Source of the DNA: Caulobacter radicis | GTDB lineage: Bacteria > Pseudomonadota > Alphaproteobacteria > Caulobacterales > Caulobacteraceae | Length of the DNA: 64,000 bases | Direction: 5' to 3' | Assembly: GCF_003094615.1 (NCBI RefSeq) | Contig: NZ_QDKO01000009.1 | Span: 372,001-436,000 of the forward strand | Shown here: piece by piece, positions 1 through 8,808 of the stretch | How the letters are laid out: each line of letters begins with the position of its first letter | Position numbering within the stretch: the stretch's first letter is position 1 | Program-made: the position numbers and the translations under genes | The notes under the pieces: generated by a model | Databases searched by the model: none | The model's input: only the letters and a program-made list of their open reading frames with translations | Told to the model about the DNA's origin: nothing

Positions 1-644
1 GCGTCGGCGTAGGACTTTTCATAGCGGGCCGCGTCGGCGGCGGTGCGGGCGCCTTCGCCCAGCATGTCGAACGAGCACATGGTGTCTTCGTTCGCGGCGC
101 GCTTGATGGCCGCCTCGATGGTGCGGCCCAGCACGAACTGCTCGCCCATGATGCGGATAGCCTGGCCGACGGCGGCGCGGATCACCGGTTCGCCCACGCG
201 GCCGGCCAGCCTTTTGATGAACGCCGGCAGATCCTTGCGGGCCTCGTCGTCGGGCTCGACGATCTTGCCGGTCAGCATCAGGCCCCAGGTCGAGGCGTTG
301 ACGAACAGGCTGTCGCTGCCGCCCAGGTGAGACGCCCAATCCGCCGAGCCGATCTTCTCGGCGATCAGGCGGTCGCGGGTCTCGTCGTCGGGGGTGCGCA
401 GCAGGGCTTCGGCCAGGCACATCAGGGCCAGGCCCTCGCGGGTGCCCAGGCTGAATTCCTGCAGGAAGCTCTCGACCACGCCCTGCTTGCGTACGGACCG
501 GCGGGCGCCGCGCACCAGGGCCTCGGCCTCGGCGCGGACGGCGGCGCGATCCTCGCTGGACAGGGGCCCCGCGGCCAGCAGGTCGGCGATCACCGCCTTT
601 TCGTCACGGTACTTGCCGTCGTCCAGGGAGTCCCAATCGGCCAT
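1..644 (-). CDS. putA: Bifunctional proline dehydrogenase / P5C dehydrogenase PutA, N-terminal part
   Basis: The reading frame opens at an ATG at 644 and runs off the window start, giving about 214 residues. Its beginning (MADWDSLDDGKYRDEKAVIA) followed by the segments VRKQGVVESFLQEFSLGTREG and MCLAEALLRTPDDETRDRL is typical of the PutA arm and start of the proline dehydrogenase barrel. PutA oxidises proline to glutamate in two steps. No ribbon-helix-helix domain precedes the arm, so this PutA is probably not its own repressor; the divergent Lrp-type gene at 1089 fits the regulator role. The catalytic FAD and aldehyde dehydrogenase domains lie outside the window. Confidence 0.9.
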   Translation of the reverse strand, partial: MADWDSLDDGKYRDEKAVIADLLAAGPLSSEDRAAVRAEAEALVRGARRSVRKQGVVESFLQEFSLGTREGLALMCLAEALLRTPDDETRDRLIAEKIGSADWASHLGGSDSLFVNASTWGLMLTGKIVEPDDEARKDLPAFIKRLAGRVGEPVIRAAVGQAIRIMGEQFVLGRTIEAAIKRAANEDTMCSFDMLGEGARTAADAARYEKSYAD

Positions 645-690
645 GATGCGCCTCGCTAATGATTTATCGTCGCTGTAGCCCGGCTATGAT

Positions 691-709
691 CGAAGGTGCT
701 TCGTTTGTT
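691..709 (+). promoter_or_regulatory. Candidate PutR box, putA-proximal
   Basis: CGAAGGTGCTTCGTTTGTT, 47 bp from the putA start codon. It recurs with one change at 1026-1044 in the same orientation near putR. The pairing of one copy per divergent gene suggests a shared regulator site; binding is inferred. Confidence 0.5.
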
Positions 710-1025
710 GGCTCTGGCTTCCGTATCCTGTTCGGCGTAAACGTCGAAAAACGTTGTCTGCTCCAGGCGTGCGAAAAGCCCCGCGACAGGGCGTCGCGGC
801 GTGCGTGGGCGCAAGCCTGGGTCGGCAGCTTATGAGGGGAAGGGGAGCACTGGAAGGGACGCGTCTCGGGGGGACTCGCGCGTCCCTTCCGCTCGTCGCC
901 GACGCTGGGGGATGCGTGGCGAGCTTTCCCGCCGAGCGGGAGGCCCTTGGCGAAGCGCGCCGACTGGGGGATGCGGCGTGGGGGAAGCTTCGCTAGGACG
1001 ATTGAGGGTGTAGTCCTCTTCGTGC

Positions 1026-1044
1026 CGAAGGTGCTTTGTTTGTT
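1026..1044 (+). promoter_or_regulatory. Candidate PutR box, putR-proximal
   Basis: CGAAGGTGCTTTGTTTGTT, 44 bp before the putR start, identical to the box at 691-709 in 18 of 19 positions. It could serve autoregulation of putR, as is common in Lrp-family regulators of proline catabolism. Confidence 0.5.
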
Positions 1045-1088
1045 ATCGCTATTATCAGAACAATCTTCGCTGAAAGTGACGAAAATCC

Positions 1089-1550
1089 ATGTCCGCTCTA
1101 GATGACACCGACCGCCGGCTGCTGCGCGTGCTGCAGGCCGATGGGCGGATCACCAACGCCGAGCTGGCCAAGCGCTGCAACCTCTCGCCGGCCGCCACCT
1201 TCGACCGGGTGCGGCGCCTGCGCGAGCGCGGCTTCATCACCGGCTACGCGGCGCTGCTGGATCCGGCCAAGGTCGACCGCGCCCTGCTGATCTTCGTCGA
1301 GGTGGTGCTGGACCGCACGACCGGCGAGGTGTTCGACGACTTCGCCGCCGCCATCCGCCGCGCGCCGGAGGTGCTGGAGTGCCACATGGTGGCCGGCGGC
1401 TTCGACTATCTGATCAAGGCCCGCGTCCGCGACATGGACGCCTATCGCAGCTTCCTGGGCGACATACTGGTCAAGATGCCGGGCGTGCGAGAGACGCGGA
1501 CCTACGCGGTGCTGGAAGAGGTCAAGAGCACGGTCCAGCTGCCGCTCTGA
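1089..1550 (+). CDS. putR: Lrp/AsnC-family regulator of proline catabolism (PutR-like)
   Basis: A 153-residue protein with the standard Lrp layout: an N-terminal winged HTH (LDDTDRRLLRVLQADGR then ITNAELAKRCNLSPAATFDR, about residues 4-45) and a C-terminal RAM domain (about 65-145) that normally binds an amino acid and mediates oligomerisation. Divergent placement from putA is the arrangement known for PutR activators in Agrobacterium and Rhodobacter, where proline triggers putA expression. The ATG at 1089 follows a CTGAAAG stretch and no strong Shine-Dalgarno. The family call is firm; the link to putA rests on position and on the paired boxes. Confidence 0.85.
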   Translation: MSALDDTDRRLLRVLQADGRITNAELAKRCNLSPAATFDRVRRLRERGFITGYAALLDPAKVDRALLIFVEVVLDRTTGEVFDDFAAAIRRAPEVLECHMVAGGFDYLIKARVRDMDAYRSFLGDILVKMPGVRETRTYAVLEEVKSTVQLPL

Positions 1551-1595
1551 AGCGCCGGCTCCCCACGCTCGCCCTTTCCCGCTAGACTGGCGCCC

Positions 1596-2141
1596 ATGAT
1601 CCACGACCTGCCTATCGGACTGGCGCTGCGCCGCTTCCGGCGGCTGAACGCCGTCAAGCAGGGCGCCGTTGCCGAGCTGCTGGCCGTGTCGCAGGGCACG
1701 GTGTCGCGCTGGGAAAGCGGCGAGCACGAACCCGACGAGGCCCATCGCGAGCGGATCGCGGCCCTGATCGCGGCGAAGGCGGGCGAGGGGAGCGACGCGG
1801 CGATCCGGCGGCTGGTCGAGACCTCGTCCCAGGCCGTGCACCTGGTCTGCGACGCCACCCACCAGCTTCTGGCCGTGTCGCCGGCGCGGCTGGCCTCGTG
1901 GCGGATCGACGCGTCCGACTATCTGGGCGTGTCGCTTTGGCGTTTCGCCAGCCCCGAGATCGCCCGGGCCCAGGGCGAACTGGCCCGGACGGGCTGGTTC
2001 GAGCGTCCCTACCAGCGGCTGCGTTTCGAGACCGGTCCCAACGACAGCCCCGAGGTTCCCGTGGCGCTGGGCCTGACCGAGTGGGAGACCATTCCCCTCG
2101 CCGACGGCCGCGTGGGCCGCCTGACCACCACCATCGGCTGA
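1596..2141 (+). CDS. XRE-family transcriptional regulator with PAS-like C-terminal domain
   Basis: A 181-residue protein whose N-terminus (about residues 8-60) is a Cro/C1-type HTH; the recognition region reads AVAELLAVSQGTVSRWESGE. The C-terminal half begins with DATHQLLAVSPARLASWRI, which resembles the opening of a PAS sensor fold, so a small-molecule or redox input is possible. It stands alone, 45 bp after putR and 74 bp before the MFS gene on the same strand, and could regulate that transporter. The target and signal are not evident from sequence. Confidence 0.75.
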   Translation: MIHDLPIGLALRRFRRLNAVKQGAVAELLAVSQGTVSRWESGEHEPDEAHRERIAALIAAKAGEGSDAAIRRLVETSSQAVHLVCDATHQLLAVSPARLASWRIDASDYLGVSLWRFASPEIARAQGELARTGWFERPYQRLRFETGPNDSPEVPVALGLTEWETIPLADGRVGRLTTTIG

Positions 2142-2215
2142 AGGCTTTCACGCCGTGGGCCACCACGCATAAGTTTTTCGTGTCGCGCGAAGGCGCATCG
2201 GTCTAGGGCGGCGCC

Positions 2216-3376
2216 ATGCTGCGTTCCTGGTCCAACATCATCGCCCTGTGGCTCATCGGCGTGCTGGCCGCCGCCCAGCTTCCCAAGATCGCCGTGCTGG
2301 TTCCGGTGCTGCGCCAGGAGCTAGGCCTGTCGCTGGCCCAGGCGGGCTTGCTGGTGTCGTTGCTGGAGATCGGCGGGGCGACCCTGGGCATCGTCGCGGG
2401 CCTGGCGCTGGGCCGGTTCGGCGGTCGCCGCTTCATGGCGATCGGGCTGGTCGGCCTGCTGGCGGCCAGCCTGGTCGAGGCCTTCGCGCCCAATGTCGCG
2501 GTGCTGTTCGCCGCCCGGGCGCTGGAGGGCGTGGCCTATCTGCTGGTGGTCATCGCCGCCCCGACCATGATCGCCGCCGTCGCCTCCGACAAGGCGCGGG
2601 GACCGGCCCTGGCGCTTTGGAGCACCTTCGTGGCCGTGGGCGTGGCGGTCGGCAGCGGCGTCACCGGCTTCGCCATGGCGCTGAGCGGTCCGCGCGGGGC
2701 CATGCTGGTGTGGGCGGTGCTGTGCGCGCTGGGCCTGCTGGTCGCCCTGCGCCAGCCCAAGGGCCTGTCGGACGGCGCCCGCATCGCCCTGCCGCCGCCG
2801 GCCGCCTGGGTGCTGACCCTGGGCTTCGGACTCTACACCGTCTTCATCTGCGCCCTGACCATGCTGCTGCCCAGCTTCCTGATCGAGAAGGCGGGCGCTG
2901 GCGTCGCCGGCGCCAGCATCGCCACGGGCCTTGTTTCGCTGGCGGCCCTGCCGGGCTCGGCCATCGCCATCCGCCTGCTGCACGCCGCGCCGCTGGACCG
3001 GCGGCGCATGACGCGGGTGGTCGTCCCCGCGCTGCTGGCCACGGCCGTGGTCGCGCCCTTCGTCTTCCTGTCAGCCAAGGCCCTGCTGGTCGCCGGAGTC
3101 GCCTTCCTGGTGGTGCTGCTCAGCGGCATCGCCTCGCCGCTGGTCTTCGCCCGCCTGCCGGCGCTGGCGGGCGGGACCGACGGCCCGCGCATCGCCGCCG
3201 CCAACGGCCTGCTGACCCAGTTCGGAGCCGGCGGGGCCCTGATCGGCCCGCCCCTGGGTGGCCTCGTGGTTGGGCGTTTCGGCTGGGAGGCCCTGGGCGC
3301 CGTCATCGCGGTCCTGGCCGTGGCGATGCTGGCGGCGATGCTGGCGGCCGAGCGGATGGCGCGGAAGGCTATCTAA
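2216..3376 (+). CDS. Major facilitator superfamily transporter
   Basis: A 386-residue hydrophobic protein with about 12 predicted membrane segments. The loop between TM2 and TM3 carries the MFS-type LGRFGGRRF motif near residue 64, and TM1 begins almost at the N-terminus (IIALWLIGVLAAAQLPKIAVL). The family resembles CynX/NimT-like or YfcJ-like exporters, but substrate cannot be read from sequence. It follows the XRE regulator on the same strand; its stop is only a few bases before a 135-bp palindromic element and a bidirectional terminator. Confidence 0.8.
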   Translation: MLRSWSNIIALWLIGVLAAAQLPKIAVLVPVLRQELGLSLAQAGLLVSLLEIGGATLGIVAGLALGRFGGRRFMAIGLVGLLAASLVEAFAPNVAVLFAARALEGVAYLLVVIAAPTMIAAVASDKARGPALALWSTFVAVGVAVGSGVTGFAMALSGPRGAMLVWAVLCALGLLVALRQPKGLSDGARIALPPPAAWVLTLGFGLYTVFICALTMLLPSFLIEKAGAGVAGASIATGLVSLAALPGSAIAIRLLHAAPLDRRRMTRVVVPALLATAVVAPFVFLSAKALLVAGVAFLVVLLSGIASPLVFARLPALAGGTDGPRIAAANGLLTQFGAGGALIGPPLGGLVVGRFGWEALGAVIAVLAVAMLAAMLAAERMARKAI

Positions 3377-3382
3377 TATTCT

Positions 3383-3517
3383 CCCGTCATTCTCGCCCTC
3401 GTGGCGAGAACCCCTGTTTCCGCCCGCACGGGAAGTGCAAGCGGATCGTCGACGATCCGCTCCATCCGCCCTTGCGGTCGATAGAGAGGTTCCCGCCACG
3501 AGGGCGGGAATGACGGG
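3383..3517. repeat. 135-bp palindromic element, copy 1
   Basis: The element begins CCCGTCATTCTCGCC and ends GGCGGGAATGACGGG. The two 30-bp ends are inverted repeats of each other with two differences, and each end is itself a hairpin: TTCTCGCC/GGCGAGAA on the left and TTCCCGCC/GGCGGGAA on the right. The two end-to-end differences are therefore matched within each hairpin. A perfect 22-bp palindrome (about 3434-3455) lies inside. A second copy of the same length occurs at 46177-46311. Confidence 0.85.
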
Positions 3518-3527
3518 AAGGGGGATA

Positions 3528-3566
3528 TGAAAAAGCCGCCCAGGTTTCCCCGGGCGGCTTCTTTTT
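3528..3566. terminator. Bidirectional intrinsic terminator between MFS and dehydratase genes
   Basis: A GC-rich stem AAGCCGCCC (3533-3541) / GGGCGGCTT (3552-3560) is flanked by A-runs on the left and T-runs on the right, so it can end transcription arriving from either convergent gene. Confidence 0.8.
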
Positions 3567-3583
3567 CGGTGCTGGCGAAAGCC

Positions 3584-5383
3584 TTAGTGGCTGTCGCGCG
3601 GCAGGCCCTTGGTCTGGGCGATGCGCTGGTACTTCACGGCCGGTTCCAGCACCGCGCCGGTCTCCATCTGGCCGACGATGGCGCGCTGGATCTCCTGCCA
3701 CGGGGTCTGGCTTTCCGGGTACTTGTAGCCGCCGGCGGCCTCGAGAGCCTTGCGGCGCTCGGCCACTTCCTCGGGGCTGATCAGCACGTCGACGCGCGAC
3801 TTGCGCAGGTCGAAGCGGACGCGGTCGCCGGTCTTCAGCAGCGCCAGGCCGCCGCCGACGGCGGCTTCCGGCGAGGCGTTGAGGATCGACGGCGAGCCCG
3901 AGGTGCCCGACTGGCGGCCGTCGCCGATGCAGGGCAGCTGCTTGATGCCGCGCTTGATCAGGTAGTCGGGGGCGCGCATGTTCACCACCTCGGCCGAGCC
4001 GGGGTAGCCGACGGGGCCGGCGCCCCGCATGAACATGATCGAGTTCTCGGTGATGCCGACCGACGGGTCGTCGATGCGGTGGTGGTAGTCTTCCGGACCG
4101 TCGAACACCACGGCGTTGCCGACGAAGGCGTCCGGGTCTTCGGGGTTCGACAGGTAGCGGTCGCGGAACTCGCCCGAGATCACGCTGGTCTTCATGATCG
4201 CCGAGTTGAACAGGTTGCCGCGCATGACGACGAAGCCGGCGCGCTCGACCAGCGGGCGCTCGTACGGGCGGATGACGTTCTCGTCCTCGATCACGGCGTC
4301 GCGGCAGGCGTCGCCCATGGTCTGGCCCGAGACGGTCATGACGTCTTCGTGGATCAGGCCCTGCTTGATCAGCTGGGCGGTGACGGCCGGAACGCCGCCA
4401 GCGTGGTAGTAGTCTTCGCCCAGATATTCACCGGCCGGCTGCAGGTTGACCAGCAGTGGGATGTTCTCGCCCTTCTCCTGCCAGTCGTCGACCGACAGCT
4501 CGACGCCGACGTGGCGCGCCAGGGCGTTCAGGTGGATCGGAGCGTTGGTCGAGCCGCCGATGGCCGAGTTGACGGCGATGGCGTTGAGGAAGGCCTCGCG
4601 GGTCAGGATGTCCGACGGCTTGAGGTCTTCCTTGACCATGTCGACGATGCGCAGGCCGGTCAGGTAGGCGTTCTCCTGGCGGTCGCGATAGGGGGCCGGG
4701 ATGGCGGCCGAGCCGGTGAGCGACATGCCCAGCGCCTCGGTCAGCGAGTTCATGGTCGTGGCCGTGCCCATGGTGTTGCAGAAGCCGGTCGACGGGGCCG
4801 AGCTGGCCACCAGCTTGATGAAGCCGGCGTTGTCGATCTCGCCGGCGGCCAGCATCTCGCGGGCCTTCCAGACGATCGTGCCCGAGCCGGTGCGCTCGCC
4901 CTTGTACCAGCCGTTCAGCATCGGGCCGACCGACAGGGCGATGGCCGGGATGTTCACGGTGGCGGCGGCCATAAGGCAGGCCGGGGTGGTCTTGTCGCAG
5001 CCGATGGTCAGCACGACGCCGTCGATCGGGTAGCCGTAAAGGGTCTCGACCAGGCCCAGGTACGACAGGTTGCGGTCGAGGCCCGCGGTCGGGCGCTTGC
5101 CGGTTTCCTGGATCGGGTGGACCGGGAATTCGATGGCGATGCCGCCGGCGGTGCGGATGCCCTCACGCACGCGTTCGGCCAGCACCAGGTGGTGGCGGTT
5201 GCAGGGCGACAGGTCCGAACCGGTCTGGGCGATGCCGATGATCGGCTTGCCCGACTGCAGCTCTTCCAGCGTCAGGCCGTAGTTCAGATAGCGCTCGAGA
5301 TAGAGCGCCGTCATGTCCACGTTGTCGGGATTGTCGAACCAGGCCCGCGAACGAAGGGTGCTGGGCGCGGACTTGGTGGTCAT
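3584..5383 (-). CDS. IlvD/Edd-family sugar-acid dehydratase (L-arabinonate dehydratase-like)
   Basis: A 599-residue [Fe-S]-dependent dehydratase of the pentonate branch of the IlvD/Edd family, resembling L-arabinonate dehydratase of Rhizobium and paralogous to Caulobacter XylD. Cluster and active-site segments are visible: [10 protein letters not shown] (about residue 58), [12 protein letters not shown] (about 130), [16 protein letters not shown] (about 200) and the C-terminal [20 protein letters not shown]. It removes water from an aldonate to give a 2-keto-3-deoxy acid in the cytoplasm. The ATG at 5383 is preceded by AGGA; an upstream in-frame TTG at 5413 is less likely. It is divergent from a sugar 1-dehydrogenase and a ketoglutarate semialdehyde dehydrogenase, which supports L-arabinose (or D-galactose/D-fucose) rather than branched-chain amino acid metabolism. 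Confidence 0.85.
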   Translation of the reverse strand: MTTKSAPSTLRSRAWFDNPDNVDMTALYLERYLNYGLTLEELQSGKPIIGIAQTGSDLSPCNRHHLVLAERVREGIRTAGGIAIEFPVHPIQETGKRPTAGLDRNLSYLGLVETLYGYPIDGVVLTIGCDKTTPACLMAAATVNIPAIALSVGPMLNGWYKGERTGSGTIVWKAREMLAAGEIDNAGFIKLVASSAPSTGFCNTMGTATTMNSLTEALGMSLTGSAAIPAPYRDRQENAYLTGLRIVDMVKEDLKPSDILTREAFLNAIAVNSAIGGSTNAPIHLNALARHVGVELSVDDWQEKGENIPLLVNLQPAGEYLGEDYYHAGGVPAVTAQLIKQGLIHEDVMTVSGQTMGDACRDAVIEDENVIRPYERPLVERAGFVVMRGNLFNSAIMKTSVISGEFRDRYLSNPEDPDAFVGNAVVFDGPEDYHHRIDDPSVGITENSIMFMRGAGPVGYPGSAEVVNMRAPDYLIKRGIKQLPCIGDGRQSGTSGSPSILNASPEAAVGGGLALLKTGDRVRFDLRKSRVDVLISPEEVAERRKALEAAGGYKYPESQTPWQEIQRAIVGQMETGAVLEPAVKYQRIAQTKGLPRDSH

Positions 5384-5442
5384 GTCGGTCCTGTTTTTCC
5401 TCGATCGATCCAACCGGATCGCCTCGCCGGGCGAGGTTTATA

Positions 5443-5457
5443 CTATTTGTCTGACTA
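5443..5457. promoter_or_regulatory. Operator-like box at dehydratase promoter
   Basis: CTATTTGTCTGACTA contains a GTC-N-GAC dyad like GntR/FadR-family operators. It overlaps the leftward -10 hexamer and matches the box at 5765-5779 in 14 of 15 bases. Confidence 0.6.
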
Positions 5458-5764
5458 TACCGGCGAGCGCGGAGCGTCAACGACCGCCATGGCGGGCAAA
5501 CGTCGCACGCCTTCAAGGTCTTGCGAGCCGATCGCAAGAGCCGAAAGAGCGCTTGAACGCCGATGATAGCGCTCACATTCTATCGCTGGTCGCCGCGTCG
5601 CGCCATCCACGACGATGTTCGCCCAACGCGGAATATGTAGGACCATTGCGCGCGGTGGTCGAGCGGGCAAGCCGGTTCTTGTCATCGCGGCAAGGGCGAG
5701 GTTCCTTGCGGACGGCCTTCTCGACCCGTTTTCGCGGTCCTGTTTGACAGGAACGGGGAGGGCG

Positions 5765-5779
5765 CTATTTGTCGGACTA
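5765..5779. promoter_or_regulatory. Operator-like box at sugar dehydrogenase promoter
   Basis: CTATTTGTCGGACTA, overlapping the rightward -10 hexamer 42-56 bp before the dehydrogenase start. It is the second copy of the GTC-N-GAC box, positioned for repression. Confidence 0.6.
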
Positions 5780-5820
5780 ATCTTACAGAGGTCGCGAGGC
5801 GCGGCCCGAGCCATCGTCAG

Positions 5821-6753
5821 GTGTCCGTCCAGATGACCATCCGCATCGCCATCGTCGGCCTGGGCAAGATCGCCCGCGATCAGCACCTGCCGGCCATCGA
5901 GAAGGACGCTCGGTTCGAGCTGGCGGCCGTGGCCAGCCGCAGCGCCGGCGTCGACGGCGTCCCGCACTTCACCGACCTTTCCGAACTGCTGGCCTCGGAC
6001 GTGCCGTTCGACGCCGTCGCCCTCTGCACTCCGCCGCAGGTGCGTCACACGATCGCCCGCCAGGCCATCGACGCCGGCAAGCACGTGATGCTGGAGAAGC
6101 CGCCGGGCGCGACGCTGAGCGAGGTCGAGGACCTGAAGGCCGCCGCCCAGGCCAAGGGCGTCACCCTGCAGACCACCTGGCACTCGCGCTACGCCACCGC
6201 CGTCGCCCCGGCCCAGACCTGGCTGTCGGGCAAGACCATCAAGTCGGTCCAGATCAACTGGAAGGAAGACGTGCGCGTGTGGCACCCCGGCCAGACCTGG
6301 ATCTGGCAGGCCGGCGGCCTGGGCGTCTTCGATCCGGGCATCAACGCCCTGTCGATCGCCACCGTCGTGCTGCCGGCCTTCTTCCTGGAGAAGGCGACGC
6401 TGCACGTGCCGGAGAACTGCCAGTCGCCGGTCGAGGCGCAACTGACCTTCCGCACCGTGACCGGCGCGCCGGTCCAGGCCGATTTCGACTTCCTGCAGAC
6501 CGGCGAGCAGAGCTGGGACATCATCATCGACACCGACGGCGGCGAGCTGAAGCTGTCGCACGGCGGTTCGCGCCTGTGGGTTGACGGTGAACTGACGCAC
6601 GAAGGGCCGGACGAGGAATATCCGGGCCTCTACGACGCCTTCGCCCGCCTGATCGCGGCCGGCGGCTCGGATGTCGACGTCAGCCCGCTGCGCCACGTGG
6701 CCGATGCTTTCCTGCTGGGCGAACGGGTTACGGCGCCGGCCTTCATCGAATAG
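5821..6753 (+). CDS. L-arabinose / D-galactose 1-dehydrogenase (Gfo/Idh/MocA family)
   Basis: A 310-residue cytoplasmic oxidoreductase closely resembling L-arabinose 1-dehydrogenase of Azospirillum and D-galactose dehydrogenase of Pseudomonas. The Rossmann motif [16 protein letters not shown] is near the N-terminus, the family signature [20 protein letters not shown] (Lys in EKPPG) follows near residue 95, and the segment [20 protein letters not shown] is shared with the pentose enzymes. It oxidises the sugar to its aldonolactone with NAD(P)+, the first step of the oxidative route. I take the GTG at 5821; an ATG at 5833 is the alternative. It leads a two-gene unit with the semialdehyde dehydrogenase. 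No lactonase gene is in the window. Confidence 0.85.
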   Translation: MSVQMTIRIAIVGLGKIARDQHLPAIEKDARFELAAVASRSAGVDGVPHFTDLSELLASDVPFDAVALCTPPQVRHTIARQAIDAGKHVMLEKPPGATLSEVEDLKAAAQAKGVTLQTTWHSRYATAVAPAQTWLSGKTIKSVQINWKEDVRVWHPGQTWIWQAGGLGVFDPGINALSIATVVLPAFFLEKATLHVPENCQSPVEAQLTFRTVTGAPVQADFDFLQTGEQSWDIIIDTDGGELKLSHGGSRLWVDGELTHEGPDEEYPGLYDAFARLIAAGGSDVDVSPLRHVADAFLLGERVTAPAFIE

Positions 6754-6865
6754 CCCGTACCCATGCAAATTAAGCATTGGTTGCGCTAACATTGGACTGA
6801 CAACCGGACGCGGAAGGGCCTATATGCGGGCCATTCCCGTCCGCCAAAACGCGAGCGTCCGCCCC

Positions 6866-8386
6866 ATGACTGAACTCCGCAGCCTGAACCCCGCCACCGG
6901 CGAGCACTTCGGCGAGGTCTTCCCCGAACCGACCGCGGAGCAGATCGAGGCGGCGCTGGCCGCCGCGAACGCCGCCTTCGACATCTATCGCGAGACCGAT
7001 CTCGAAACCCGCGCGGCCTTCCTCGAAGGCGTCGCCGCCGAGATCGAAGCCATCGGCGACGACCTGATCGTGCGCGCCATGGCCGAGACCGGCCTGCCGC
7101 GTCCGCGCCTCGAAGGCGAGCGTGGCCGCACCACCGGCCAGCTGCGCCTGTTCGCCAAGACCGTCCGCCAGGGCGACTTCCTGGGCGCGCGCATCGACCC
7201 GGCCCAGCCCGAGCGCAAGCCGCTGCCGCGCGCCGACCTGCGCCAGCGCTTCATCGGCCTGGGCCCCGTCGCCGTGTTCGGCGCCAGCAACTTCCCGCTG
7301 GCCTTCTCGACCGCGGGCGGCGACACCGCCGCGGCCCTGGCCGCCGGCTGCCCGGTCGTGTTCAAGGGCCACCCGGCCCACCCCGGCACCGCCGCCCTGG
7401 TCGGCGCGGCCATCAGCAAGGCCGTCGAGAAGGCGGGCCTGCCGGCCGGCGTGTTCTCGCTGCTGACCGGCCAGACCCACGAGCTGGGCGGCGCCCTGGT
7501 CCGCGATCCGCGCATCAAGGCTGTCGGCTTCACCGGCTCGCGCGCCGGCGGCGTGGCGCTGATGAAGATCGCCAATGAGCGCCCCGAGCCGATCCCGGTC
7601 TATGCCGAGATGAGCAGCGTCAACCCGGTGATCCTGTTCCCGCACGCCCTGGCCGCCCGCGCCGAGGCCCTGGGCGCGGCGTTCGTCGGTTCGCTGACCA
7701 TGGGTTCGGGCCAGTTCTGCACCAACCCGGGCCTTATCTTCGCCCTGGCCGGTCCGGACTTCGACAAGTTCGTGGCTTCGGCCTCGGCCGCCCTGGCCGG
7801 CGCCCATCCGCAGGTCATGCTGACCCCGGGCATCTTCGGCGCCTACGAGCAGGGCGTCGAGAAGCTGGGTTCGCGCCCCGGCGTCACCGTGGCCGCCCGC
7901 GGCCTGGTCGGCGAAGGCTGCAACCAGGGGCAGGGCGCCCTGTTCGTGGTCGAGGCCGAGACCTTCGCCGCCGACCCCGCCCTCAGCCACGAAGTGTTCG
8001 GCTCGTCGTCGGTGATCGTCCGCTGCCCGGACGTCGCTACCCTGGCCGGCCTGCTGGAAGGCCTGGAAGGCCAGCTGACCGCCACCCTGCATCTGGACGC
8101 GGAAGACGCCGAAGCCGCCCGCGGCCTGCTGCCGATCCTCGAGCGCAAGGCCGGCCGCATCCTGGCCAACGGCTGGCCGACCGGCGTGGAAGTGGCTCCG
8201 GCCATGGTCCACGGCGGCCCGTTCCCGGCCACCTCGGACGGCCGCTCGACCTCGGTCGGCACCCGCGCCGTCGAGCGCTTCCTGCGCCCCGTGTGCTACC
8301 AGGACCTGCCCGACGTGCTGCTGCCGGCGGCGCTGAAGGAAGCCAACCCGCTGGGCGTCAAGCGCGCCATCGACGGCGTGCTGTAA
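6866..8386 (+). CDS. 2-ketoglutarate semialdehyde dehydrogenase (2,5-dioxovalerate dehydrogenase, type III-like)
   Basis: A 506-residue NADP-type aldehyde dehydrogenase that converts 2-ketoglutarate semialdehyde to 2-ketoglutarate, the last step of oxidative pentose or aldarate breakdown. It shares [37 protein letters not shown] and [16 protein letters not shown] with the type III enzymes. The general base lies in YAEMSSVNP and the catalytic cysteine (about residue 284) in [10 protein letters not shown]. An in-frame ATG at 6824, with GGAAGGG at 6812-6818, would add 14 residues and is a serious alternative start. The gene follows the sugar dehydrogenase by 112 bp and ends at a strong terminator. 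Confidence 0.88.
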   Translation: MTELRSLNPATGEHFGEVFPEPTAEQIEAALAAANAAFDIYRETDLETRAAFLEGVAAEIEAIGDDLIVRAMAETGLPRPRLEGERGRTTGQLRLFAKTVRQGDFLGARIDPAQPERKPLPRADLRQRFIGLGPVAVFGASNFPLAFSTAGGDTAAALAAGCPVVFKGHPAHPGTAALVGAAISKAVEKAGLPAGVFSLLTGQTHELGGALVRDPRIKAVGFTGSRAGGVALMKIANERPEPIPVYAEMSSVNPVILFPHALAARAEALGAAFVGSLTMGSGQFCTNPGLIFALAGPDFDKFVASASAALAGAHPQVMLTPGIFGAYEQGVEKLGSRPGVTVAARGLVGEGCNQGQGALFVVEAETFAADPALSHEVFGSSSVIVRCPDVATLAGLLEGLEGQLTATLHLDAEDAEAARGLLPILERKAGRILANGWPTGVEVAPAMVHGGPFPATSDGRSTSVGTRAVERFLRPVCYQDLPDVLLPAALKEANPLGVKRAIDGVL

Positions 8387-8414
8387 CAAAAGCAGATCCT
8401 TCGGGGTCAGGAAG

Positions 8415-8446
8415 AGCGCGCGGGGGAAACTCCGCGCGCTTTTTTC
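8415..8446. terminator. Intrinsic terminator after semialdehyde dehydrogenase
   Basis: Stem AGCGCGCGG (8415-8423) / CCGCGCGCT (8432-8440) with an 8-nt loop and six T residues. It closes the sugar operon and sits just beyond the stop of the convergent small ORF at 8451-8522. Confidence 0.85.
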
Positions 8447-8450
8447 TTTG

Positions 8451-8522
8451 TCAGAACAGCCGCTCGGCCAGCAGCCAGACGCTGAAGGCGAGACACGAGG
8501 CGGGGATCAGCACCTTGCCCAT
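8451..8522 (-). CDS. Predicted 23-residue single-pass membrane peptide
   Basis: An ATG at 8522 is preceded by a well-placed AGGAG (7-nt spacing) on the minus strand. The product starts MGKVLIPASCLAFSVWLL and ends AERLF: a short basic start, one hydrophobic stretch of about 16 residues and a charged tail, as in bacterial small membrane proteins. It sits in the gap between the sugar operon terminator and the autotransporter promoter region, so it is not an overlap artefact. I do not recognise a family. Confidence rests on the Shine-Dalgarno and the hydrophobic pattern only. Confidence 0.45.
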   Translation of the reverse strand: MGKVLIPASCLAFSVWLLAERLF

Positions 8523-8808
8523 GGCGGGGCTCCTTGGTCGATGGAGCCATCATCGCCGATCGCGGAATCGGCGGCTTGGACGCGGCCGCTCCGCCGTGAA
8601 CATTCTTGCGACGACGTCTAAATCGTCGGTTTCGCCCATCGGGCGTAACACTTGGCGGGCGAGCCTGAACGCTGGCGACAACCTTCCGGCCGCTTTGAAA
8701 CGGAAGTGTATCGGCGAGGCGCTCGCCGTAGCCGCGCGGAAATTTGCGAGACACGCCTGGGCCATGCAGGGCCCCTAAGCCTCGGAGGTTCCTTCAAGCG
8801 GGTCCTCC

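Larger units (their letters stand above)
645..1088. promoter_or_regulatory. putA-putR divergent control region
   Basis: This 444-bp gap separates divergent putA and putR. It holds two near-identical 19-bp boxes (691-709 and 1026-1044), one close to each gene, a small dyad AACGT-N6-ACGTT at 740-755, and a perfect 12-bp inverted repeat at 852-863/879-890 with a 15-nt loop. Short reading frames here have no recognisable product and I treat them as chance. The boxes are the best candidates for PutR binding; the hairpin has no clear role. Confidence 0.6.
5384..5820. promoter_or_regulatory. Divergent sugar-pathway control region
   Basis: This 437-bp gap lies between the dehydratase and the sugar dehydrogenase. 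A TTGACG (5475-5480) / TATAGT (5454-5459) promoter faces left and TTGACA (5744-5749) / TATTTG (5766-5771) faces right. A 15-bp box overlaps the -10 of each. The central 250 bp holds no convincing gene. The layout suits a repressor that shuts both directions; no such regulator gene is in the window next to it. Confidence 0.6.

Noticed and set aside
754-996. 80-codon plus-strand frame in the putA-putR gap
   Set aside because: Overlaps the hairpin region, has no homologous-looking domain and competes with another frame of equal quality.
3527-5566. 679-codon plus-strand frame opposite the dehydratase gene
   Set aside because: Antisense shadow; the minus-strand protein has clear IlvD/Edd motifs.
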